The position numbers and the translations under genes were made by a program. From Bacteroidales bacterium (GTDB taxonomy: Bacteria > Bacteroidota > Bacteroidia > Bacteroidales > UBA932): a DNA stretch of 5,382 nt. Below the pieces are notes generated by a model. It did no database searches and was not told where the DNA came from. It was given only the letters and a program-made list of their open reading frames with translations. The stretch is from contig SFJB01000109.1 in NCBI GenBank assembly GCA_004555145.1, positions 1-5,382 of the forward strand. Direction: 5' to 3'. Below, one piece after another: positions 1 to 5,262 of the stretch; position 1 is the stretch's first letter; each line of letters starts with the position of its first letter.

Positions 1-335
1 AGACCATCGGCCAGAAGGAGTATATCAAGTCCGTCCTGAAAAACACCATCACCATCGGCTCCTATATGTCGGTGTTTACATCCACCGTGCTGCTTATAGG
101 ACTGACCTTCGAATTCCCGACTGTGGCGCTCGTGCTCTCCCGCCTGGGAATCGTTTCCCCTGAGATGCTGCGCAAGGGGCGCAAGATCGCTTTTGTGCTG
201 GTGCTGGCGCTTTCCGCCTTCATCACCCCTGCCGATCCTGTGTCTATGTTTGTGCTGGCGATACCTCTTTATCTTTTGTATGAATTCTCTATACTGTTAT
301 GCAAATCTCCAAAAAGCCCCAAAGATACCCAATAG
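1..335 (+). CDS. tatC: TatC, twin-arginine translocase subunit (3' part)
   Basis: This is the C-terminal 110 residues of TatC; the start lies outside the window and the reading frame begins at base 3. TatC is the inner-membrane receptor that binds twin-arginine signal peptides and, with TatA-type subunits, exports folded proteins. Visible residues include a membrane segment at about 22-48 carrying LTFEFPTVA, whose Glu (visible residue 37) matches the conserved TM4 glutamate of the family. A second segment lies at about 61-77, followed by the ITPADPVSM loop, whose Asp (visible 78) matches the conserved TPxD motif before the last helix. The last membrane segment is at about 80-99 (LAIPLYLLYEFSILL), with a short polar tail ending in KDTQ. 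This is the normal order for TM4-TM6. The 3' end overlaps the next gene by 37 nt, so the two are probably co-transcribed. Any tatA partner would be outside the window. Identification is firm; only the missing N-terminus limits it. Confidence 0.94.
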   Translation, partial: TIGQKEYIKSVLKNTITIGSYMSVFTSTVLLIGLTFEFPTVALVLSRLGIVSPEMLRKGRKIAFVLVLALSAFITPADPVSMFVLAIPLYLLYEFSILLCKSPKSPKDTQ

Positions 336-877
336 CCTGCTGTAACTGGCCTGAATTTTCCGCTCAGTGCGAGGCTGGCGTCGAGCTGTCCCATTCTTCG
401 GATATGCTGCATATTCATTATATGGTTGATGAAGCTGCCGTGGTGGCCAGGTGCACCGCTGACGGGCAGCACGTATGGGAGGATTCCTGCGTGGAATTCT
501 TCTTCGATCCTGAAGGAAAGGGGGAGTACTACAATCTGGAGTGCAGCTGCACCGGATGGATTTACCTGTGCAAGGGGACCGGACGCTGCGGGAGGATTCC
601 GCTCGATGATACTGCCCTCAAATCCATCAAGCGTCGTTGCACCCTGCCTCAGGAAGCATTCGGCCTGCTTGGGGAGCGTACGCAGTGGGAGCTCTGGCTG
701 GATGTGCCTGCATCAGTCTTCGGTCTGGAGAGCTTCGAAGGCTTGAGAGCCAGGGGGAATTTCTATAAATGCGCAGATGCCTCACCATTCAGGCATTATC
801 TGAGTTATGCCCCAATTGCCACTCCTAAGCCGGATTTCCACAGGCCGGAGTTCTTTGAGACAATATTGTTTGACTGA
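299..877 (+). CDS. CBM9-like (carbohydrate-binding family 9-like) protein
   Basis: A 192-residue protein of the family annotated as carbohydrate family 9 binding domain-like, common in Bacteroidota. Recognisable blocks are the strand around HIHYMVDE (38-45), the hallmark VWEDSCVEFFFDP (59-71), EYYNLECSCTG (76-86), WELWLDVP (130-137), and the closing GNFYKCAD plus KPDFHRPEFF (153-160 and 177-186). The single domain fills the whole protein. There is no signal peptide or lipobox, so it appears cytoplasmic, unlike the CBM9 modules of secreted xylanases. It is rich in cysteine (11 of 192 residues). The ATG at 299 lies inside tatC in another frame and has no Shine-Dalgarno sequence. I kept it because it gives the expected length before the first conserved strand. 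The next gene begins 2 nt after its stop. Family assignment is good; the ligand and cellular role are unknown, and sugar binding is only implied by the family name. Confidence 0.85.
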   Translation: MQISKKPQRYPIACCNWPEFSAQCEAGVELSHSSDMLHIHYMVDEAAVVARCTADGQHVWEDSCVEFFFDPEGKGEYYNLECSCTGWIYLCKGTGRCGRIPLDDTALKSIKRRCTLPQEAFGLLGERTQWELWLDVPASVFGLESFEGLRARGNFYKCADASPFRHYLSYAPIATPKPDFHRPEFFETILFD

Positions 878-879
878 TT

Positions 880-2793
880 ATGATTTCCATAGAGGACGTT
901 AGCGTAGCATATGGCGGCTTCGTGCTGCTCGACAAGATTAATTTCCACGTCAGCGACACTGACAAAATAGGTCTGGTAGGAAAGAACGGGGCCGGAAAGT
1001 CTACCATACTCAAGATGATATGCGGGTTGCAGAACCCTAGCTCCGGCCGTATAGACAAGCCTAAGGACATAAGCATAGGATATCTTCCGCAGATAATGGA
1101 ACACCACAAGGGCCGCACTGTGCTGGATGAGGCTATGACCGTGTTCAGAAGCAATGCCGAAATCGAGGCGAAAATTGCCGGCCTTACGCGTGAGCTGGAG
1201 CAGAGAACCGACTATGAATCAGATGCTTACGCGGAACTCATAGAGGAACTCACTTCGCTCAACGACATCCTGGAGATGAGCCACAGCGAGCCACCCGAGG
1301 TGCAGGCGCGCCGGACTCTGCTCGGCTTGGGATTCAGGGATGATGAGTTGGGACGCAACACGGAAACCTTTTCCCAAGGATGGAATATGCGCATAGAATT
1401 GGCAAAAATCCTTCTGGGCAAGCCTCGCGTGCTCCTGCTCGACGAGCCTACCAACCACCTGGACATAGAGTCCATCGAATGGCTGGAAGATTACCTCAAG
1501 TCCACTAGGTGCTCCCTGTTGCTCGTGAGCCACGACCGCAGATTCCTGGACAATGTCACTAACCGCACCGTGGAGATTATGCTGGGCCATATCCACGACT
1601 ACAAGGTTCCGTACAGCAAGTATCTGGAACTCAGGGAGGAGCGCCTCCAGCAGCAGAATGCTGCCTACGAGAACCAGCAGAAGATGATCCAGAAGACTGA
1701 GGAATTCATACGTGCCTTCAGATACAAGCCTACCAAGTCCAATCAGGTCCAGTCCAGGATCAAGGCCCTGGAGAAGCTGGAAAGGATAGAGGTAGACGAA
1801 ACCGACAAGGTAAGCCTTACGGTGAAGTTCCCTCCTGCACCCAGGTCCGGGGATGTTGTGTTCAAAGCAGTGGATCTTGAGCTGGGTTATCCCCAGAAAG
1901 TGGTGTTCAGTCACGCCAACATTGAAATCAGGAGAGGGGAGAAGGTGGCTCTGATAGGACGTAACGGTGAGGGTAAGACCACCCTTATGAGGGCTATATG
2001 TTCAGAACTTGAGCCGATTAGCGGCGAAGCCAGGTTGGGACACAATGTTCAAATTGGTTATTATGCTCAGAATCAAGAAGATGTGCTGGATAAGAACGAG
2101 ACGGTGTTCTCTACCCTTGACCGTATTGCTGTGGGCGACATACGCACTAAGCTGCGCGACCTGCTGGCCCAGTTCCTTTTCCGGGGCGAGGATATAGACA
2201 AAAGGGTCTCAGTGCTCTCTGGGGGAGAGAGGGCGAGGCTGGGAATGGCCAAACTGATGCTTCAGAGCCACAATCTGCTGGCCCTGGACGAACCTACAAA
2301 CCATATGGACGTGAAGTCCAAAGACATACTCAAGCAGGCCTTGAAAGCCTTTGACGGTACCCTGATTGTGGTTTCCCACGACCGCGATTTCCTGGACGGG
2401 CTTGTGGACAAGATGTACGAATTCAGGGACGGAAAGGTTACCGAACATCTTGGCAGTGTATCGGATTTCCTTGCCAAGCGCAAAATCGAGAACCTTCAGG
2501 AGCTTGAACGCAAGGTGTCCACCCAGAAGCAGGAGTCCGGGCAGAAGGTGGAGCAGAAACAGCTTGTGGAACAGAAGCGCCAGGAAGTGAAGATGGACAG
2601 GAAAAAGAAGAACCGCATCTCTTATCTTGAGTGCGAAATAGGGAAGCTTGAGCAGAAAATGGCTGAAATAGAGAAGGTTTTGGCTTCCCCGGGACCGGAA
2701 GATGACATTATGGATCTCACCCGGGACTACCTCGAGTGCAAGCGTGATCTGGATGCAAAGACGGATGAATGGGGTGAATTGATGGAAGTATAA
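880..2793 (+). CDS. ABC-F family ATPase (two ATP-binding cassettes)
   Basis: A 637-residue soluble ABC-F protein with no membrane segments. ABC-F proteins bind the ribosome, typically near the E site, and use ATP to resolve stalled or early translation complexes. Cassette 1 has Walker A GKNGAGKS (34-41), signature FSQGW (164-168), Walker B with LLLDEPTNHLD (185-195) and switch SHDR (217-220). The inter-domain linker characteristic of ABC-F runs from about 240 to 315 and includes FRYKPTKSNQVQSRIKALEK (280-299). Cassette 2 has Walker A GRNGEGKT (360-367), signature LSGGE (446-450), Walker B ALDEPTNHMD (468-477) and SHDR (499-502). A highly charged C-terminal coiled coil follows at about 535-637, as in Uup- and YdiF-like members. 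Both sites keep the catalytic Glu after the Walker B Asp. The one oddity is Gln for the usual Gly in the first signature. It looks like a housekeeping member; nothing here shows that it protects against antibiotics. The start is 2 nt past the previous stop, suggesting translational coupling. Confidence 0.96.
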   Translation: MISIEDVSVAYGGFVLLDKINFHVSDTDKIGLVGKNGAGKSTILKMICGLQNPSSGRIDKPKDISIGYLPQIMEHHKGRTVLDEAMTVFRSNAEIEAKIAGLTRELEQRTDYESDAYAELIEELTSLNDILEMSHSEPPEVQARRTLLGLGFRDDELGRNTETFSQGWNMRIELAKILLGKPRVLLLDEPTNHLDIESIEWLEDYLKSTRCSLLLVSHDRRFLDNVTNRTVEIMLGHIHDYKVPYSKYLELREERLQQQNAAYENQQKMIQKTEEFIRAFRYKPTKSNQVQSRIKALEKLERIEVDETDKVSLTVKFPPAPRSGDVVFKAVDLELGYPQKVVFSHANIEIRRGEKVALIGRNGEGKTTLMRAICSELEPISGEARLGHNVQIGYYAQNQEDVLDKNETVFSTLDRIAVGDIRTKLRDLLAQFLFRGEDIDKRVSVLSGGERARLGMAKLMLQSHNLLALDEPTNHMDVKSKDILKQALKAFDGTLIVVSHDRDFLDGLVDKMYEFRDGKVTEHLGSVSDFLAKRKIENLQELERKVSTQKQESGQKVEQKQLVEQKRQEVKMDRKKKNRISYLECEIGKLEQKMAEIEKVLASPGPEDDIMDLTRDYLECKRDLDAKTDEWGELMEV

Positions 2794-2808
2794 CATAGTA
2801 TTTGGCGT

Positions 2809-3879
2809 ATGATAGTACTGGACGCACACTGCGATGCTCCCTCTCAGATGCTGAGGCTTCGCGATTATTCTCTCGACAATGAGTTTGCCCAGGTGGATTT
2901 CCCGAAAATGCATAGGGGTGGGGTAGATGCCTCATTCTTTGCCCTCTACATTCCAGCGTCGCTGAAGGGGGAAGAAGCCACGCGTTATGCTTTCCGTCTG
3001 CTGGATGCTGTAGATGCCCAGATGGGCCGCAATACTGATGTCGTGGCGTATGCCCGCTGCGCTTCGTCTGTGAGACGCAACAGGGCCGCTGGACTTCGCT
3101 CCGTGCTTCTCGGTCTGGAAAACGCTTCCGCCATAGGGGAGAGTTTCGAATTGCTTAAAGAGTTCAAAAAGAGGGGAGTACGATACATAACCCTGACTCA
3201 CTCGGCAGATAACCAGGTATGCGACAGTTGTACCGGAGATCAGCATTGGGGAGGATTGAGTCCATTCGGCAAGAGCCTGATTCCCGAGATGAACAGGATG
3301 CGCATAATGATAGACCTGGCTCATTGCTCGGATGCGACTATGAAGGATACGCTTGAACTCAGCACCCGTCCTGTGGCGTACACCCACGGCTGCTGCAGAG
3401 CGCTCGCATCGCACAAAAGGAATATTTCTGACGAGATGATGCAGGGAATTGCAGCCGGCGGCGGGGTAGTGTGCATAAGTATCTATCCTTGTTTTCTGGA
3501 TGACGGATTCGTGGCGCAGTACGAAGCTTCAGGCTTGAAGGAGAAGTTGGGAGTGGAAGATGAGTTCATAGCTGATCCTGCAAATCCGGCAAAGCGCAAG
3601 GCGTGGGAGGAGCTGCAGCGCGAACTACAGAAACTGAGCCGTCCGGGAGTGGGGAGGGTAGTCGACCATATTGAATATGCGGTGCAGAAAGTGGGTATGG
3701 AACACGTGGGAATAGGCACCGATTACGATGGAATCGAGCTTACGGCAAGCGGTCTTGAAGACATTTCCCACTTCCCTCTGCTGTGGGAAGAAATGCGCCG
3801 CCGGGGCTTCTCGAAAAACGACATTTCCAAGGTCGCCGGAGGCAATTTGCTTCGTGTAATGAGGGATGTCAGGCGATAA
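2809..3879 (+). CDS. Membrane dipeptidase family (peptidase M19)
   Basis: A 356-residue zinc dipeptidase of the M19 (renal dipeptidase) family, which hydrolyses dipeptides with a two-zinc site. The expected ligands are all visible: DAHCD (His7, Asp9), LGLENA (Glu104), IDLAHCSD (His172) and YTHGC (His193). Asp305 of GIGTDYDG matches the conserved catalytic-site Asp, and Arg204 of KRNISDE matches the substrate-binding Arg. The spacings His172-His193 (21) and His193-Arg204 (11) equal those known from human renal dipeptidase. Between Arg204 and Asp305 there is a longer stretch than in the human enzyme, with a charged helical piece at about 252-280. The protein starts almost directly at the first zinc motif, with no signal peptide or anchor, so it is probably cytoplasmic despite the family name. 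The start is 15 nt after the ABC-F stop, and no Shine-Dalgarno sequence is seen. It is the last gene of the plus-strand run. The exact substrate is unknown; a role in peptide or cell-wall dipeptide recycling is inference. Confidence 0.95.
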   Translation: MIVLDAHCDAPSQMLRLRDYSLDNEFAQVDFPKMHRGGVDASFFALYIPASLKGEEATRYAFRLLDAVDAQMGRNTDVVAYARCASSVRRNRAAGLRSVLLGLENASAIGESFELLKEFKKRGVRYITLTHSADNQVCDSCTGDQHWGGLSPFGKSLIPEMNRMRIMIDLAHCSDATMKDTLELSTRPVAYTHGCCRALASHKRNISDEMMQGIAAGGGVVCISIYPCFLDDGFVAQYEASGLKEKLGVEDEFIADPANPAKRKAWEELQRELQKLSRPGVGRVVDHIEYAVQKVGMEHVGIGTDYDGIELTASGLEDISHFPLLWEEMRRRGFSKNDISKVAGGNLLRVMRDVRR

Positions 3880-3910
3880 CATTTTTGTTATGCATTTAAA
3901 CAAAAATGTT
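3878..3910. terminator. A/T-rich hairpin, possible bidirectional terminator
   Basis: A perfect 12-bp inverted repeat, AACATTTTTGTT (3878-3889) and AACAAAAATGTT (3899-3910), encloses a 9-nt loop. The left arm begins inside the TAA stop of the dipeptidase gene, and the right arm ends 18 nt before the last base of the convergent cinA-family gene. On the plus strand a T-rich stretch follows (3909-3926). Placement between two converging genes fits a shared terminator. The stem contains only two G:C pairs and there is no clean U tract in the minus direction, so termination strength is uncertain. Confidence 0.6.
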
Positions 3911-3928
3911 TCTTTTATTGAATTTTAA

Positions 3929-4402
3929 CTAGTTCTGCGTTTCTTTGATATAGGACTCCAAAAAGCTGAGTGCTTCCTTTGCAAAGCGTCGGATATTGCC
4001 TTTTCTGCCAAGATTGCAGTGGAAAATCCTGGTTTCCGTACCCTTTGGACCGCTGACTCCCATCCACACCGTGCCCTCGGGATAGTGCTCGTCGCCACCT
4101 TCCGCCAAACCTGTGGTCGCAACGGAATATGTGCTGCCGCACAACCTTCTGACGCCTTCCGCCATTGCCGCCGCTACCTCGCTGCTGACGACTCCATACT
4201 CGTGGATGGTTGAGTCCGGAACTCCGAGCACACTCTCTTTGATCCTGATTGCGTACGAGGTCACCGATCCCAGGTAATATGATGAGGATCCGGATACCAT
4301 TGTGATGAGGTGGGAAATCTGTCCTCCGGTGCAGGATTCGGCTGCACTCAGAGTTTCTCCTCTTGTTTTGAGAAGATTCCCTATTCTATATTGTACTTCC
4401 AT
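3929..4402 (-). CDS. pncC: CinA C-terminal-domain protein, probable NMN amidohydrolase
   Basis: A 157-residue stand-alone CinA C-terminal domain (PncC type), without the N-terminal molybdopterin-binding-like domain of full-length CinA. Characterised relatives deamidate nicotinamide mononucleotide to nicotinic acid mononucleotide in pyridine nucleotide recycling. Visible features are AAESCTGG (20-27) with the presumed nucleophile Ser23, GSSSYYLGSVTSY (38-50) with Tyr50, and Lys55 five residues later, as in E. coli PncC. YGVVSSEVAAAMAEGV (69-84) follows, then the GTVWMGVSGP strand (110-119). The usual glycine-rich motif GIAGPxGG is replaced by GLAEGGDEHYPEG (98-110), so the proline is missing. 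Length is normal for the domain. Its ATG lies 17 nt inside the end of the PyrD-like gene, in another frame, with an A-rich upstream tract (A8) rather than a clear Shine-Dalgarno sequence. It is very likely translated from the same message. Family assignment is firm; the activity is likely but weakened by the altered loop. Confidence 0.92.
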   Translation of the reverse strand: MEVQYRIGNLLKTRGETLSAAESCTGGQISHLITMVSGSSSYYLGSVTSYAIRIKESVLGVPDSTIHEYGVVSSEVAAAMAEGVRRLCGSTYSVATTGLAEGGDEHYPEGTVWMGVSGPKGTETRIFHCNLGRKGNIRRFAKEALSFLESYIKETQN

Positions 4403-5207
4403 TGTCTTTTGTTTTTTTTCTGTTCCTGCTGAGATGGTCGAGGGTTTGCTGAACTATACCTGGACCTTCGCGCAGCAATCCCGTCCTGATTTCTACAAGG
4501 GCTGCTCCTGCTGCCAGGGCTTCTGATGCCTGGAGGGGAGTGTCAATGTGGCAGTTTGCTATTATCGGAAGTTTGCCGGACGAGTACTCGTGTACCTTCT
4601 TTACCTGGTCCAGCGAACGCAGCTCAATTCCGTCTATGTTGTTCATCAGACAGAAGTCTGTCAGCCTTTCAAGATCTTTGCTGCTGGTGTCTCCGGACAG
4701 TTTGAGGACTATGGGCTTGTAGTTCTGCTCGGTAAGACGCGACTCGAGTACCGAATCCAGGATATCTGTATTTGGGTCAGTGCTGAAATCCAGCACAAAA
4801 AAATCGAAGAAGTCATATCCGAGAGTGAAAGCAGTGAGGTAATCCCTGTCAATGCATGCAGCCAGAATGTCGAAAGGCGGATCTTTTCTTATGTTTATGC
4901 TGGCTTGACGCACTCCGTCCGCACCAAGCGGTCCCACTTCCACGAAACTGAAGCCGAGATTGTTCAGGTCGTTGTAGAGTTCGCAATGTTTGTCAAGACC
5001 CGCGCCAAGTCCCACGGGATTATAGAAGTCCAGGCCGAACAGCTCCCTTTGCAGGCCTTTCGGCTTGTTGCCGTACATCCAGCGGTTGATGGATCTCATA
5101 AATGGAATCCTGCCTATGAAGCGGAAATATTTCAAGCCTATTTCGGAGGCCTGTTCCAAATCCATCTTCTTGACGAAGGGGCGTATGATGAAATTGTAGA
5201 GACTCAT
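4386..5207 (-). CDS. PyrD-family (class 2 dihydroorotate dehydrogenase-like) flavoprotein, divergent and short
   Basis: This resembles membrane-associated class 2 dihydroorotate dehydrogenase, which oxidises dihydroorotate to orotate with FMN and quinone. Numbering from the upstream ATG (5231), it has the N-terminal helical region FIIRPFVKKMDLEQA (14-28), FGLDFYNPVGLGAGLDK (65-81), GFSFVEVGPL (93-102), VLKLSG (175-180) with Lys177, and TGLLREGP (250-257) at the FMN phosphate site. It is about 60 residues shorter than typical class 2 enzymes. The segment bearing NRMGFNN is absent, NxSSPNT reads DFSTDPNT (148-155), and the NTT and GGLSG motifs are not found. GVGGI reads ANCHI. Catalysis of the standard reaction is therefore doubtful. 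I chose the ATG at 5207 because it places the N-terminus where E. coli PyrD begins and lies behind AAGGGA, although that spacing is long (13 nt). The in-frame ATG at 5231 would add eight residues. The 3' end overlaps the cinA-family gene by 17 nt. The plus-strand frame opposite it shows no recognisable motifs. Confidence 0.82.
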   Translation of the reverse strand: MSLYNFIIRPFVKKMDLEQASEIGLKYFRFIGRIPFMRSINRWMYGNKPKGLQRELFGLDFYNPVGLGAGLDKHCELYNDLNNLGFSFVEVGPLGADGVRQASINIRKDPPFDILAACIDRDYLTAFTLGYDFFDFFVLDFSTDPNTDILDSVLESRLTEQNYKPIVLKLSGDTSSKDLERLTDFCLMNNIDGIELRSLDQVKKVHEYSSGKLPIIANCHIDTPLQASEALAAGAALVEIRTGLLREGPGIVQQTLDHLSRNRKKTKDNGSTI

Positions 5208-5220
5208 ATGCTGTTTCGTA

Positions 5221-5248
5221 TCCCTTGACATTGTTCTATAACAAGGGA
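5221..5248. repeat. Inverted repeat TCCCTTG-N14-CAAGGGA next to the promoter
   Basis: Perfect 7-bp arms lie at 5221-5227 (TCCCTTG) and 5242-5248 (CAAGGGA), with arm centres 21 bp apart, or two turns of the DNA helix. The repeat directly abuts the -7 element and covers the expected transcription start. It also contains the upstream ATG (5231) and the AAGGGA that precedes the ATG at 5207. It could be an operator for a dimeric regulator. Alternatively, if transcription starts early enough, it could form an RNA hairpin hiding AAGGGA. A competing small hairpin TTGTT/AACAA (5231-5235 and 5240-5244) lies inside it. Confidence 0.45.
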
Positions 5249-5256
5249 CAAATATA
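5249..5256 (-). promoter_or_regulatory. Bacteroidota-type -7 promoter element (TATATTTG)
   Basis: Read on the minus strand, TATATTTG exactly fits the TAnnTTTG -7 consensus of Bacteroidota primary sigma factors. It sits in the short gap between the stop at 5263 and the PyrD-like start. Transcription would begin around 5241-5245, giving a leader of roughly 35 nt to the ATG at 5207, or only about 12 nt to the ATG at 5231. I see no TTTG-like -33 box at the expected distance upstream, so it may be weak or need an activator. An exact match of this kind is expected a few times by chance in a window this size; position and orientation are what support it. Confidence 0.5.
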
Positions 5257-5262
5257 GCAATT

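Noticed and set aside
245..252. TATGTTTG, an exact TAnnTTTG match inside tatC that could be an internal promoter for the CBM9-like gene
   Set aside because: The bases encode conserved TatC residues, no -33 box is seen at the right distance, and matches of this kind are expected a few times by chance.
270..278. TATCTTTTG, a near -7 box with TTTG 17 nt upstream (249-252)
   Set aside because: It has one extra base relative to the consensus and lies in tatC coding sequence, so the support is too weak.
1219..1914. Minus-strand open frame (231 codons) inside the ABC-F gene
   Set aside because: It lies entirely opposite conserved ABC motifs and shows no domain of its own.
880..2793. ABC-F gene as an antibiotic-resistance determinant
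   Set aside because: The linker and C-terminal coiled coil look like housekeeping Uup/YdiF-type members, and the gene sits in an ordinary operon with no mobile-element signs.
2794..2808. Possible promoter or ribosome binding site in the 15-nt gap before the dipeptidase gene
   Set aside because: Only an imperfect AGTATTTG is present and there is no purine-rich site; the gap is ordinary within an operon.
2209..2913. Minus-strand open frame (234 codons) across the end of the ABC-F gene and start of the dipeptidase gene
   Set aside because: It spans the junction of two well-supported plus-strand genes, is very rich in His, Leu and Phe as expected of antisense reading, and has no motif.
4548..5228. 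Long plus-strand open frame (226 codons) opposite the PyrD-like gene
   Set aside because: It shows no recognisable domain, and the minus-strand frame carries clear PyrD motifs. The openness is explained by codon usage of the real gene.
5221..5248. The inverted repeat as a terminator for the gene ending at 5263
   Set aside because: The stem is only 7 bp with a 14-nt loop and no T tract follows on the minus strand; it also sits on the wrong side of the promoter-like box.
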